Shown: positions 1 to 8,848, counted from the first letter of the stretch. The stretch is 64,000 bases of DNA from Trichomonas vaginalis G3 (GCF_026262505.1 NC_067205.1:26428556-26492555), one strand, 5' to 3'. Numbers and translations: made by a program. Notes: a model not told the origin generated them from the sequence alone.

Positions 1-283
1 AAGAGAGAGATCTAACAAAGGAAGAAGTCATAGTTTAGATTCAAGGGACTTTAGATGCTAATTCTTGTAGCTTCTTGCTATTGGAGCTTCATTAAGTAAC
101 TGATGAAGCTAATGATTCGCCGATTGTATTTATGTTCAAATGACGCAAAATGTTTCTCTTCTACAGTCAAAGTCGTAAATAGAATGTCCAACTTCTGTTT
201 TGAAAAGTCTAATCTGTCCAATGAACTTTGCCATTAACTCTTGGAAAACATCTTGTGAAGTAATCTTTTCCTCTTGGACTGTA
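1..283. other. Window-edge stretch inside the Polinton
   Basis: No ATG-initiated gene is supported here. The minus strand has protein-like reading downstream of the 160-residue gene, suggesting that gene or its neighbour is not intact. No repeat or RNA gene is seen. Confidence 0.35.
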
Positions 284-766
284 TTAGGTCAATGTTAAAG
301 CATAGTTAAACATAATGAATCTTTCTCCTGCTTTAGTTATTGGGTCTAACCATTTCTCATCAGGAAGTTTTTGACCATTAATGTTCTTAACAACGTAAAA
401 GGCATTCTGTATTTCTTTGTATGCTAATTCGCTCTCATCAATCTTTGGTGGAGGGTCTGAGTATATTGGTTGCATCTCCATTAACGCTCTATTATGAGAT
501 CTCTGATCGTGATCTAAAGCAACTGGGGAATTTGAAGCTGGAACATTCATGATACCATTGTAGTCATCATAGAAGCTCTTAGCATTCTTGATAGCTTCTT
601 CTGCACTTCCTGTAAGTAATCCTTGATTCTTTAAGATCAGAGCTAATTTATTGGTAATATCTTTTTCTTTCTTAGGCAGTTTGGCTCCAAACATATCAAA
701 CATACCTCTCTTGACATCTGGGGGAAGTTTATTAACAAGTCCTTTAAAGGTACTGAACAAAGACAT
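284..766 (-). CDS. Polinton orphan protein, 160 aa
   Basis: Unrecognised protein with a basic N-terminal half (residues 1-50, with a KLPKKEKD segment) and an acidic, proline-containing middle. No membrane segment or catalytic motif is visible. The ATG at 766 sits in the context TTATAAATG, an arrangement seen at several other starts in this element. It is separated by about 33 bp from the next minus-strand gene upstream (800-1642), so the two may be expressed together. The gene may not be whole at its 3' end. Function unknown; a virion-associated role is only a guess from position. Confidence 0.55.
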   Translation of the reverse strand: MSLFSTFKGLVNKLPPDVKRGMFDMFGAKLPKKEKDITNKLALILKNQGLLTGSAEEAIKNAKSFYDDYNGIMNVPASNSPVALDHDQRSHNRALMEMQPIYSDPPPKIDESELAYKEIQNAFYVVKNINGQKLPDEKWLDPITKAGERFIMFNYALTLT

Positions 767-799
767 TTATAACCGATAAAAAAATATACGTTATTTTTT

Positions 800-1642
800 T
801 TAATCGTCATCGTAATCATAATCGTACGAAGATTCTGTATCATCATCACTGACATCATTGGTTTCTCTAACTTCTGGCTTATCTGGTTTAATCTCTATCA
901 CCATAAACATTGGTGACAATAATCGAACAGGCTGATCTTGGAAGTCAACTAAGGTAAACGTAACATTAGTTAGTTCCCATGGAAATGCATCTATCCATGG
1001 TGAGGATTCCTTACATATAAGTGGTTTACCAGATATCCAGAACTCATTGATGTTATAACATGTAGATCTGTACATGATCTTTCTTCGATCATCAACTTGG
1101 TCAATATTATTGAACCCAGAGATGACAGACATTGATGAACGAAGGTATAACTGATACCCGAAGTTGAGCATAGGTGGTTTTGGCATTTGTAGATAATAAT
1201 TATGTACAATAGGTAGTTCTATTCCATATGCACCTAAAATAAGATTTGCTCTATGTGAAGCATCTTTTAAATAGACTTTATGTCCTTTGTCCTGTGACGT
1301 AAATATAAGTTGATTCGTAGCACTCAGTGAAACTGTTACATTATGTTGACCTTTTTTCTTGTTATAATAATCAAACTGTTTTGTTACAATCTCTTGTAGT
1401 TTTGATACAATAGTATCCATATCAAATGAAAGAGCTGACTTAAATGTACACACCTTTTCTTCTCCATCTTCGTCTAACTGTAAGACAAAATAATCTGTTT
1501 CGTCACAAACAATAAAGTTCGCCATAGTACTGACACTTTTTACTCTCATCTTTATCTTACTTGGATGCCCCATGTTAGGATCTGCTTGAAACTGTATTGT
1601 CCCGTAGTTATTAGGATCAGTCGATTGTAGATAATACATCAT
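800..1642 (-). CDS. Polinton protein, beta-rich, possibly a minor capsid protein
   Basis: Predicted 280-residue protein without membrane segments. It alternates short hydrophobic strands with loops and ends in an acidic low-complexity tail (about residues 262-280, rich in D, E, Y and S). Residues about 220-250 (a TNVTFTLVDFQDQPVRLLSP-type stretch) resemble a final beta strand pair. The same kind of C-terminal pattern occurs in the 356-residue protein at 16519-17589, so both may be jelly-roll structural proteins. That is inference from composition only. It starts with two consecutive ATGs directly after an ATATAAAA tract. It is divergent from the fibre-like gene starting at 1662, leaving a 19-bp shared intergenic region that must hold both start signals. 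Confidence 0.6.
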   Translation of the reverse strand: MMYYLQSTDPNNYGTIQFQADPNMGHPSKIKMRVKSVSTMANFIVCDETDYFVLQLDEDGEEKVCTFKSALSFDMDTIVSKLQEIVTKQFDYYNKKKGQHNVTVSLSATNQLIFTSQDKGHKVYLKDASHRANLILGAYGIELPIVHNYYLQMPKPPMLNFGYQLYLRSSMSVISGFNNIDQVDDRRKIMYRSTCYNINEFWISGKPLICKESSPWIDAFPWELTNVTFTLVDFQDQPVRLLSPMFMVIEIKPDKPEVRETNDVSDDDTESSYDYDYDDD

Positions 1643-1661
1643 TTTTATATGTAGTAAAAGA

Positions 1662-4358
1662 ATGAGTGTTGTTCCATATGCATATGAATGTTATAAGTCT
1701 AGCGTACTTCAATATAAAGAATATACTCTCAGAATTACTGATAATGCTTTAGTCATACATAAAGAAGGTGCTGATGAAGACATTACCATCGGTCCTGGTA
1801 TATTACCTATCGAACAACCAGATGGTACCATTGTTGAAACAGACTTAAATCAATACCTTCAAGCGTTACAGAATCGTGTGACAAGAGTTGAGAATAATTA
1901 CTTAGATGCTCCATTCTTCAGAACTGATAGAGATTATATGTTTTCATGTATGGCGAGTAATGGTTTGCAAGAAACTCGTGAGGTAAATATTAATGAAGCA
2001 TTAGAGACTATAATATATCATGTCAAACGGTTATTATCGATTGACCATGGAGTTCATTTTGACCCAAGGTCTACACTGTTCAATATACCAATGATTGAAA
2101 ACAGTCAATTAACATTTAAAGAAGATACATTGTATAATGCTTTAAACGCAGCATTTGCTTATATATTAGGTCATGAACAAGTACAAAATAGTGGTATTGC
2201 AATATACTTAGATAAAGTTATGTTAAAGAAACCATTGACATTCACAGAAGATGGTCCAAAAGCAACTGGTATTGTTGGTGATGGAACATTATTGACGAAA
2301 GAATACTTAGCAAGTCATGTCGGAGAATTTTTCTCCACTAATGATAGCATCAGTACAACACCAGAAGTTATTTTATTGAAGAAACCAATCACATTTGATG
2401 TTAAAGGAAAGACAAAAGCAACTGGTATAGCTGGCGATGGAGTTCTTCTGACTAAGGAATACTTGAAGAAAAATATCAATGACTTCGTTGAAATTGTCAA
2501 AGATAAAGAATCTGGTCTTAAGTTCAACCCTTTATCATTCATCTTTGCCATAGCAAACGCTGGAGCTACTGCAGCCTCATGGATATCACTCCAGAGTCAA
2601 ATAAATGCTCTTTGGGCTTTTGTTGAAAGTCAAGAAGGTATAGATACTGTTCTTGACACTCTGGGTAATCTTGGTCCAAATCATAAAGGAGGTTTTGTGG
2701 ATGGAATAAAAAATTTAGTTGAAAAGACTAAAACAAGTTTCCAGAAGATAACTCATATAGAAAGATTCAGAAATGAAGGTTATATGGAACTTGAGAGTTT
2801 TGATGTGACTGGACCTTTGGAACCAATTCTAATGGCACGTGATGCTAATGATAAAGAAGAGAAAGATCCTGGACCAAAAACAATCATTTCTACGTTAAGT
2901 ACTTTGTACCCTGATTTTGTGACCTTAGTGAAAGTTGCTAATACATCAAGAAAGAACAATAATATTACTATGTCTGGTACTGATGACCTTACTGATTATC
3001 TTTATCTCATTCTTGCTGAATTAGCGAAGAAAGTTGAGGAGAACAAAAATAATGGAGGAAGAACTGCACTTAAGATTGCAGACAAAGCTGACAAAAGTTA
3101 TGTTGACGAAGAGATACGTAAAGTTGCATCTAAAGAATATACTTTATCACAGTCTGTCATACTTAAGACAATCAAAGGTCCAGAGAAAGATATGTACCCA
3201 GGTGATGGTACAACAGTTAAAGTTAATGAAAGAGTTTCATTCCCATCTGGTATTGATGCAAAAGAAGTATATATTAATGGTGAAAACATCAATACAACAT
3301 TGATTCCTTTGAAAAATAATGAGTTCACTGAACCTTTGACAGTTAAATCAATTCGTTCAAGAGAAGACAAACCTGTTATAATCAATAAAATAGGAGCTGA
3401 TAATGACCAACCAGTTCAAATCAAGAAAATAAGAGCTGATGACATTATCTTGAACTATACTTTAGGCTCAAGTGCTCCACAAGAAGATCCTCATATGAGT
3501 TTAACAGAGACCTTGCAAAATTTGAATGGTACTGCATATAATATGTCTATGAGTTATAACAACTTTAAAGCACATGAGTTACCAGTTCTGTTAGACAACA
3601 AAGCAGACAAAACTTATGTTAATGAACAGATCTCAAAGATCTCTAATGCATCTGTAAACAATGGAATACCTGAAAGCATTACAGTTAGCTTTGGTAATAA
3701 TGATATGGGTAAAGTTGCAATATTTATAAATTATAACATTGGTCCATCAGAAAAAGGTCCAAGTTACTATACATTGAGTCATGGTAAATCTATTGAACTT
3801 GTGTTCCACAAAAAAGATGGAACAAACTTAACTATTCATCCTGGAGATACGTTTGAGTTTTATTTGAACGATGTCACCACAGTAGATTATACTTATAGAC
3901 CTTCTAACATGTTTGACATGATGTATCCAATTGGTTCTATATTTACATCAATGAGCTCAACAAGCCCGCAAACCCTTTATGGAGGTGTTTGGCAACCGAT
4001 TGTTGATCAGTTTCTTTACTGTTCTAACTCATCAATGGACTTTGGTGGTTCAAAGACTATCAGAGTTGAAAACCTTCCACCACACTCTCATAGGTTCAGT
4101 GCAACAACATCTACTAATGGAGAGCATTCACATTCAATGACAAAAAGAGGTTATACAAATCTTGCAGCAGGTTCTGATAGACAAGGTATGAATAGATATG
4201 ATATCACAGATGACCCTAGAGATGTTAGTACAGGTATTTTCTGCGGATCTGCAGGAAACCATACTCACACAGTAGCTGGAATCACAGATGCAACAGGAAA
4301 AGGTCAAGACTTCTTACCACCATTTATGACTGTATTCGCTTGGTTCAGAGCTGCTTAA
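1662..4358 (+). CDS. Fibre-like protein with phage tail-collar-type C-terminus
   Basis: Protein of 898 residues. The C-terminal 150 residues (about 749-898) read like a phage tail-collar or short-fibre tip: YPIGSIFTS, then LYGGVWQPI, ENLPPHSHRF, GEHSHS, and the terminal LPPFMTVFAWFRAA. Such tips are known from phage receptor-binding or baseplate proteins with histidine-rich metal-binding trimers. Two copies of a linker (ADKSYVDEEI near residue 475 and ADKTYVNEQI near 646) match spacers common in trimeric fibres. Residues about 188-216 and 239-267 are an internal duplication (KKPLTF/KKPITF followed by KATGI.GDG..LTKEYL). The most likely role, by inference, is a host-recognition fibre of the virion form. 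The frame is open and looks whole. The 3' end overlaps the convergent 57-aa gene by 4 bp. Confidence 0.85.
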   Translation: MSVVPYAYECYKSSVLQYKEYTLRITDNALVIHKEGADEDITIGPGILPIEQPDGTIVETDLNQYLQALQNRVTRVENNYLDAPFFRTDRDYMFSCMASNGLQETREVNINEALETIIYHVKRLLSIDHGVHFDPRSTLFNIPMIENSQLTFKEDTLYNALNAAFAYILGHEQVQNSGIAIYLDKVMLKKPLTFTEDGPKATGIVGDGTLLTKEYLASHVGEFFSTNDSISTTPEVILLKKPITFDVKGKTKATGIAGDGVLLTKEYLKKNINDFVEIVKDKESGLKFNPLSFIFAIANAGATAASWISLQSQINALWAFVESQEGIDTVLDTLGNLGPNHKGGFVDGIKNLVEKTKTSFQKITHIERFRNEGYMELESFDVTGPLEPILMARDANDKEEKDPGPKTIISTLSTLYPDFVTLVKVANTSRKNNNITMSGTDDLTDYLYLILAELAKKVEENKNNGGRTALKIADKADKSYVDEEIRKVASKEYTLSQSVILKTIKGPEKDMYPGDGTTVKVNERVSFPSGIDAKEVYINGENINTTLIPLKNNEFTEPLTVKSIRSREDKPVIINKIGADNDQPVQIKKIRADDIILNYTLGSSAPQEDPHMSLTETLQNLNGTAYNMSMSYNNFKAHELPVLLDNKADKTYVNEQISKISNASVNNGIPESITVSFGNNDMGKVAIFINYNIGPSEKGPSYYTLSHGKSIELVFHKKDGTNLTIHPGDTFEFYLNDVTTVDYTYRPSNMFDMMYPIGSIFTSMSSTSPQTLYGGVWQPIVDQFLYCSNSSMDFGGSKTIRVENLPPHSHRFSATTSTNGEHSHSMTKRGYTNLAAGSDRQGMNRYDITDDPRDVSTGIFCGSAGNHTHTVAGITDATGKGQDFLPPFMTVFAWFRAA

Positions 4359-4528
4359 CTCAAGATCACGATCACAAACTGTTTCTCAGTATGAATGAGT
4401 AGCTCTATTTTTACATCATTACTGAAGTATTTCTTTTCTTCATCAATGACAGAAAGAATGTTTTCATCATCTTTTAAAGATCTTACCAAAGTTAGATCTT
4501 CATCAGAAAATCTCAAAGAAAGACTCAT
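4355..4528 (-). CDS. Small Polinton protein, 57 aa
   Basis: Short frame beginning MSLSLRFSDEDL and ending in a hydrophobic strand-like tail (FVIVILS). It fills the gap between the fibre gene and the 147-aa gene, overlaps the fibre stop codon by 4 bp on the opposite strand, and its ATG lies in the context GCATAAATG, the same TAAATG start context seen for several other genes here. This packing and context are the reasons to call it real. It is unrecognised and too short to assign a fold. Confidence 0.55.
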   Translation of the reverse strand: MSLSLRFSDEDLTLVRSLKDDENILSVIDEEKKYFSNDVKIELLIHTEKQFVIVILS

Positions 4529-4592
4529 TTATGCACTAATAAAAATATAGCTAATTATTTTTTTATCTGAACTTTTTATCGGGTATATAAAG

Positions 4593-5036
4593 ATGTCTGA
4601 ACATCATATAAAGTTCTTTAAGATCCAACAGTTTGTAGATGAAGTGAAGAAGCAAAATAAAACAGCAAAGAGACTACTTATATGCTTACCACAAACATTA
4701 TGTCAAGGAAAGTATGGTTATAGTGCAAGTCCGATCATGATCTTTGTCGATAAGCAGAAATACACAAATGAAGGTTTAGCTAATTTACTCAAGTTTGAAA
4801 AGATAGCTATAAACATTCCTGACCATTTCTCAGCGAGAATAAACCTTGACAAGACTAAAAGTTATTGTTTATATGTAGATCTCACGAAATCAACAAAGAG
4901 TAAAGACAAAGAATATAACCCAGTTGAACTTAAGACAATGGGTAAGAACTTACTCAAAGCTGCTATCAAACCTGTCGAAGAGATCGACATTGAGGATGAA
5001 GCAGAAGAAATAGATGTAGATCCTGAAGTGTTATAA
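4593..5036 (+). CDS. Polinton orphan protein, 147 aa, acidic tail
   Basis: Unrecognised 147-residue protein with a lysine-rich first half and a strongly acidic C-terminus (about residues 128-147, rich in E, D and I). A TATATAA tract lies just upstream of the ATG (GGGTATATAAAGATG). It is divergent from the 57-aa gene with a 64-bp shared upstream region and convergent with the gene ending at 5047. No catalytic motif or membrane segment is visible. Confidence 0.6.
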   Translation: MSEHHIKFFKIQQFVDEVKKQNKTAKRLLICLPQTLCQGKYGYSASPIMIFVDKQKYTNEGLANLLKFEKIAINIPDHFSARINLDKTKSYCLYVDLTKSTKSKDKEYNPVELKTMGKNLLKAAIKPVEEIDIEDEAEEIDVDPEVL

Positions 5037-5046
5037 ACGATAAAGT

Positions 5047-5349
5047 TTATTTTTGGAGGAAGATGGTGTCAGACCCTTTAATCTGGTATGCTTGTTCTAG
5101 GTAATTGCAGAAACCTAGAAAGATTGGTATTGGTCTGAGTTTCATATCTGTTCTCTCATCTCTCCATTGAAGCAAGTAAATTTTCATGAAGAGTTCGTCT
5201 GGATTCTCAGGTTTTGGTACACACTGATCGAAGATCTGTATGACCTCTTCATGACCGTACTCCCTATGGTCAGACATGAGTGTTAAGAAGAACATTTGCA
5301 TCTCCGGACCAGGTTTAGCATCTATGCAACGAGTGGGTCTCATTGACAT
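5047..5349 (-). CDS. Polinton orphan protein, 100 aa
   Basis: The start was placed at the ATG at 5349 (MSMRPTRC). The frame stays open a little farther upstream, but only non-ATG codons could begin it there. The protein mixes charged and aromatic segments (LMSDHREYGHEEVIQIFDQC) with no recognised motif. It is divergent from the small gene starting at 5373 with only 23 bp between the ATGs. Confidence 0.5.
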   Translation of the reverse strand: MSMRPTRCIDAKPGPEMQMFFLTLMSDHREYGHEEVIQIFDQCVPKPENPDELFMKIYLLQWRDERTDMKLRPIPIFLGFCNYLEQAYQIKGSDTIFLQK

Positions 5350-5372
5350 TTTTGTCACTTTTATTTGGTCGA

Positions 5373-5579
5373 ATGGAAGGATTCGAGTTCATGCCACTTG
5401 ACAGCAAAGAAGGTGCAGAAGAGGTTGTTGTTGCTGCATTCTATGCGAGCTCACACGTTGACGCATTCCGAACTTACCAGGATGACCTCGAAAAAGAAGG
5501 TCGAAAGCTTGGAAAGATCCAAATGTTGCTTGAGTTCTTCCGTGGAAACCTTGCACAGAAGTATGAGAAGAAAGAATAA
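5373..5579 (+). CDS. Small helical Polinton protein, 68 aa
   Basis: Starts at the ATG at 5373 (MEGFEFMPLD). It is mostly predicted helix, with a charged middle (DDLEKEGRKLGK) and a basic end (QKYEKKE). Codon use is richer in G and C at third positions than in the fibre gene, as in the neighbouring genes at 5637-6938. Unrecognised. Confidence 0.5.
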   Translation: MEGFEFMPLDSKEGAEEVVVAAFYASSHVDAFRTYQDDLEKEGRKLGKIQMLLEFFRGNLAQKYEKKE

Positions 5580-5636
5580 ACAACTAATTATTACTGAGCT
5601 TAGCTCATAAATGTAAGTTTTTACTCTGATCAGATC

Positions 5637-6143
5637 TTAGATCTCGTCGGGACAAGCGGAAAGGATAAAGTCCATGAGCTGGACTTTTGTCTTAGTGAGC
5701 GGTACTGCGGTCATGAGTAGTTCGCGCTTGTTTGAGCCACTTGGAACGCGACCCTTCCAATTCCTCATAGATCTCAAGGCAGAGATCGTGAAGAACTCAA
5801 GGACAAAGAGTCTTTGAGACTTGGTAAGGAATCCCTCATCATCTCTTTCATCCTGGAGGGTCTTTGTGGATGCAGTGGACTTGATCTCGTCTTCCTCGAT
5901 CGGATCATTCTCATAATCTTCATCACCCTTCTTCCTAAACGTCATCTGCTCTCTCTTGTAGTCGTTCCTGAGAGCATTGAGTCCAGCTTCAAGATCTTGT
6001 GAGTTCTTTGCAGGTTTATTGAAAGTTTTCTTTTCCTGCATTTGCTGTATAAGCTGGGTTTGCTGTTGCATCATCTGCATCATCATTGCCATCATATCTA
6101 GTGTTGGTGATGCTGGAGCTGGTGTTGTACCATCTTGGGACAT
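5637..6143 (-). CDS. Polinton orphan protein, 168 aa, Met/Gln-rich N-terminus
   Basis: Start chosen at the ATG at 6143 (MSQDGTTPAPASPT), because upstream of it the same frame only reads through the 15-bp minisatellite. Residues about 15-37 are methionine/glutamine-rich (MMAMMMQMMQQQTQLIQQM), probably an amphipathic helix. An acidic middle (DEDYENDPIEEDE) follows, then a hydrophobic/basic C-terminal half. Divergent from the gene at 6543, with the minisatellite between them. Function unknown. Confidence 0.55.
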   Translation of the reverse strand: MSQDGTTPAPASPTLDMMAMMMQMMQQQTQLIQQMQEKKTFNKPAKNSQDLEAGLNALRNDYKREQMTFRKKGDEDYENDPIEEDEIKSTASTKTLQDERDDEGFLTKSQRLFVLEFFTISALRSMRNWKGRVPSGSNKRELLMTAVPLTKTKVQLMDFILSACPDEI

Positions 6144-6159
6144 TCGGTCGTCGGTTATG

Positions 6160-6540
6160 TCTTTACAAAAGACTGCTTTACAAAAGACAGCTTTACAAAA
6201 GACAGCTTTACAAAAGACAGCTTTACAAAAGACAGCTTTACAAAAGACAGCTTTACAAAAGACTGCTTTACAAAAGACAGCTTTACAAAAGACGTCTTGA
6301 CAAAAGACAGCTTTACAAAAGACTGCTTTACAAAAGCATTTTCTCACAAAATTGAATACTTTTGCTTTACAAAAGACGTCTTGACAAAAGATTGCTTTAC
6401 AAAAGTCTGCTTTACAAAAGACGTCTTGACAAAAGATTGCTTTACAAAAGTCTGCTTTACAAAAGATTGCTTTACAAAAGATTGCTTTACAAAAGTCTGC
6501 TTTACAAAAGACAGCTTTACAAAAGATTGCTTTACAAAAG
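6160..6540. repeat. 15-bp minisatellite between two divergent Polinton genes
   Basis: About 23 near-perfect units of 15 bp, type GCTTTACAAAAGACA, interrupted once by a non-repeat stretch of about 30 bp near 6331-6364. Because 15 is divisible by three, all frames stay open on both strands (FTKDS/CFTKD on plus, FCKAV on minus), which creates long spurious frames. It lies exactly between the ATGs of two divergent genes, so it is more likely a promoter-region satellite than coding sequence. Confidence 0.9.
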
Positions 6541-6542
6541 CC

Positions 6543-6938
6543 ATGACTGATCTTCATCCAATTTGTTTAATCGAACTTAATGAAGTAATTTCTGCATATC
6601 TCCTGCATGTATTTGGAAACGAGAGGATAAGACAACTCACCAAGGTTTCCAGACGCCAGATCCAAAGACTTGAATCAACTGCAGGAGTAATCCTAAGCTT
6701 TGAAGAAGGATTAACCAATAAGAAAGATGTCATTGACTCCAAGCGTGAAAGCCTTGCTGCTTTCTTACGCAAACACCCATGGGTCGATGTTGATCTCCAA
6801 ACTCCTTACCAAGGACTCGTTGAAACCTTCACGACCTACAGACAGCTCCTTGACAGACCTGAGCAGAACCTTCTGGTCGAACGTGATGGCACATTAAGCC
6901 CTACAGACGAGTCAATCCAGAGAGAAGCTCAAGAGTAA
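6543..6938 (+). CDS. Polinton orphan protein, 131 aa
   Basis: The start was placed at the ATG at 6543 (MTDLHPICLIEL), the first ATG after the minisatellite; the frame is open through the repeat but that part would only encode FTKDS-type repeats. The first 25 residues (LIELNEVISAYLLHVFGNERI) and the following helix resemble a histone-fold-like or other small helical dimerisation domain, a weak impression only. The C-terminal half is charged. It is followed after 35 bp by the gene at 6974 on the same strand. Confidence 0.55.
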   Translation: MTDLHPICLIELNEVISAYLLHVFGNERIRQLTKVSRRQIQRLESTAGVILSFEEGLTNKKDVIDSKRESLAAFLRKHPWVDVDLQTPYQGLVETFTTYRQLLDRPEQNLLVERDGTLSPTDESIQREAQE

Positions 6939-6973
6939 AAATCTGACATTTATACTTTACATGACATTTTTTA

Positions 6974-7549
6974 ATGAGTGCTCACGTTAAGATCAATGAT
7001 GAAAACAAGACTCCATGGGAAGATATCATTGATGACATAGAGAATGACCTTGATGAAAACATGATGGGAGCTCAAACGTCAGTTAAGGTCAAACTTGGTG
7101 AAGTTCAAGAAAAGATCTCCGAGATCAATGCAAAAATATCAACACTTAAAGAGGTTGACGTTTATTACAGAAGCTTGGAGAGAACTTTAAGCAAACTTGA
7201 ACGTCAGAACCAAAGTCTCATAGTTGTGCTCCAGAAACTCAGTCTCATGCGTAAAGCATATAATGACTACCTACATGTAAGAGACTTACCTTCTTATTCT
7301 ACTCCAGATCTCGACTTTTCCGATATCAGTCCAATCCTTGCTGATACAACACTTACGATAGCAGGGATGCTTCCTACATACCCAGAGTATGATAACTTAC
7401 CTCAGCTCTTCGAGTATCTCAAGAAAAAGTTCATGATCTTATTATGCGAGACCATGAAAAGACGTCAAAATACCAGAACAGAACGAGAACAGAGCTTACT
7501 AATAGACTTATTATATAATACTAAAGAAATAAAGGAGTTTTTATTCTAA
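6974..7549 (+). CDS. Coiled-coil Polinton protein, 191 aa
   Basis: Unrecognised. Acidic N-terminus (EDIIDDIENDLDEN), then heptad-like helices at about residues 40-90 (KLGEVQEKISEINAKISTL and YRSLERTLSKLERQNQSL), then a proline/aspartate-rich linker and a helical C-terminus. The last bases overlap the convergent gene at 7541-7846 by 9 bp. A structural or scaffold role would fit the coiled coil but is not shown. Confidence 0.6.
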   Translation: MSAHVKINDENKTPWEDIIDDIENDLDENMMGAQTSVKVKLGEVQEKISEINAKISTLKEVDVYYRSLERTLSKLERQNQSLIVVLQKLSLMRKAYNDYLHVRDLPSYSTPDLDFSDISPILADTTLTIAGMLPTYPEYDNLPQLFEYLKKKFMILLCETMKRRQNTRTEREQSLLIDLLYNTKEIKEFLF

Positions 7550-7846
7550 CTTTGGTATTTTTGGGAAGAACTGATCTGGATCATATTTGTCAACCACAGG
7601 TTTTGGTATCAAAAGTCTCTCTGGTTCTTGGACGTCTGGTACTGGAAATGGTTCCTTTGGTTTCCTAGCTTTTGGGAGATCTAAAAATTTTCTTGGTCTC
7701 TTTCTTTTGTGTAAGTGTTGTCCATTTTTATCGACAACGAATGTGAGCTTTCCGTCGTCAAAGATGAATGTCGTCGCTTCTTCAGTTCCCTCATCAACTA
7801 TTATCTTCTTGATCTTTCTCTTCTCCATTAACAGAAAAAGTGACAT
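7541..7846 (-). CDS. Polinton orphan protein, 101 aa, basic/proline-rich
   Basis: The frame begins MSLFLLMEKRKIKK; the second ATG, at 7828, is an alternative start giving a basic N-terminus. The middle is lysine/arginine-rich (HKRKRPRKF) and the C-terminal half is rich in prolines and acidic residues (PKEPFPVPDVQEPE). This could be a nucleic-acid-binding or virion core protein by composition only. It lies three bases downstream of the stop-to-start boundary with the methyltransferase gene on the same strand, suggesting joint expression. Confidence 0.5.
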   Translation of the reverse strand: MSLFLLMEKRKIKKIIVDEGTEEATTFIFDDGKLTFVVDKNGQHLHKRKRPRKFLDLPKARKPKEPFPVPDVQEPERLLIPKPVVDKYDPDQFFPKIPKLE

Positions 7847-7849
7847 ATA

Positions 7850-8635
7850 TTACTTCATTATTTTTCTGGTGTTAGGATTAATTAAACCTCTATCTATAAC
7901 ATGCTTTCTCATAGAAAACTTCTCTCCATATCTTTTTGTCAATATCTCTAAAAGTTCTTCTGTATAAGATTTATCACTACTGAAGTAAATAGATGGATAA
8001 TTAAGGACATCAAAGGTTTCTACAGTATCTTTAAGAGTCCATTCATCTCCATACTGTATAGAATAAGTATGGAAGTATGGAGGATCACATATAAAGAAAA
8101 CATTGGGAAGATCTTTATACTCATTGAAGAGTATTCTCCAATCTTTATGAACAATAGTTAAACCTTCAAGATAGTCATCTATGTTTTCACCAAATAAGTT
8201 AGTATATCTGAGGTATAACACTTTCTTCATTAATGTGTCAAGATCATAGTATTTGTATGCTCCAGAATAGAGAAGACGTGAACATAATGTATCCCAGTCT
8301 ATGTATGGAGCTTTACTTATAACTTCTCTGACGATCTCTTTCTGATCAGTAGGAATTTTCTCATCTGGCTTAACATTTATTCTCTCCTTAAGTTCCTTAA
8401 GTATTTCATTCGTGTCATGAATGTGTTTCAGTCTATCAACGTAGTTATCATAGTCGTTAGCTATGATCGTTGCTTTTGGGAACATAATATGCAACAGATG
8501 AGAGATATAGAGAGAACCACCAAATAGGTCAACGAAGACATAATCCCCTTTGATGTCTTTGAGTATGTCGATAAGATCTTTCCTGATCTTCGACTTATTA
8601 CCTATGAAAGGTAAAGGAGGTTTGGTAAAAATCAT
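7850..8635 (-). CDS. DpnM/Dam-type (D12 class) adenine-N6 DNA methyltransferase
   Basis: 261 residues with the class hallmarks in order: an FIGNKSKI SAM-binding motif (residues 10-17), the VFVDLFGGS loop (33-41), an acidic ANDYDN adenosine-contacting segment (about 59-64) and the catalytic DPPY at 184-187 (FFICDPPYFHTYS). The family transfers methyl groups from S-adenosylmethionine to the N6 of adenine in short sites, often GATC; the specificity here cannot be read. Length and motif spacing fit D12/Dam enzymes and the frame looks whole. The ATG is in the context TATAAATG. Adenine methylation is known in Trichomonas, and related genes are carried by Mavericks. A role in marking or protecting element DNA, or in altering host chromatin, is inference. 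Confidence 0.9.
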   Translation of the reverse strand: MIFTKPPLPFIGNKSKIRKDLIDILKDIKGDYVFVDLFGGSLYISHLLHIMFPKATIIANDYDNYVDRLKHIHDTNEILKELKERINVKPDEKIPTDQKEIVREVISKAPYIDWDTLCSRLLYSGAYKYYDLDTLMKKVLYLRYTNLFGENIDDYLEGLTIVHKDWRILFNEYKDLPNVFFICDPPYFHTYSIQYGDEWTLKDTVETFDVLNYPSIYFSSDKSYTEELLEILTKRYGEKFSMRKHVIDRGLINPNTRKIMK

Positions 8636-8659
8636 TTATATGGTAATAAAAATAAGTGT

Positions 8660-8848
8660 TTACTTGAGACAATAACCTCTGTTGAGTTTGTAGAACAAGA
8701 TCAGAAGTACGATCAAGTTCAAAACAACACAAATGGCTAGGATTGCGTTACCAACAATCTTTGTCTTTTCCCAGCAAGACTTCTTCTTTGGTTCATGTGC
8801 TGCTTCGACATCACTGTATGGCTCGGACATTAACTTAAAAAGTGTCAT
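8660..8848 (-). CDS. Small single-pass membrane protein
   Basis: About 62 residues from the ATG at 8848 (MTLFKLMSEP); the ATG at 8830 (MSEPYSDVEA) is an equally possible start. A charged KKKSCWEK segment precedes one strong membrane helix (VGNAILAICVVLNLIVLLIL), followed by a short basic tail with a cysteine. A small tail-anchored membrane protein next to virion genes could act in membrane association or entry, but this is unproven. Confidence 0.55.
   Translation of the reverse strand: MTLFKLMSEPYSDVEAAHEPKKKSCWEKTKIVGNAILAICVVLNLIVLLILFYKLNRGYCLK

Noticed and set aside
5637-6557. Long frames through the 15-bp minisatellite on both strands (FCKAV and FTKDS repeats)
   Set aside because: The repeat length is a multiple of three, so open frames arise on both strands without selection. 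ATGs just outside the repeat give more sensible genes.
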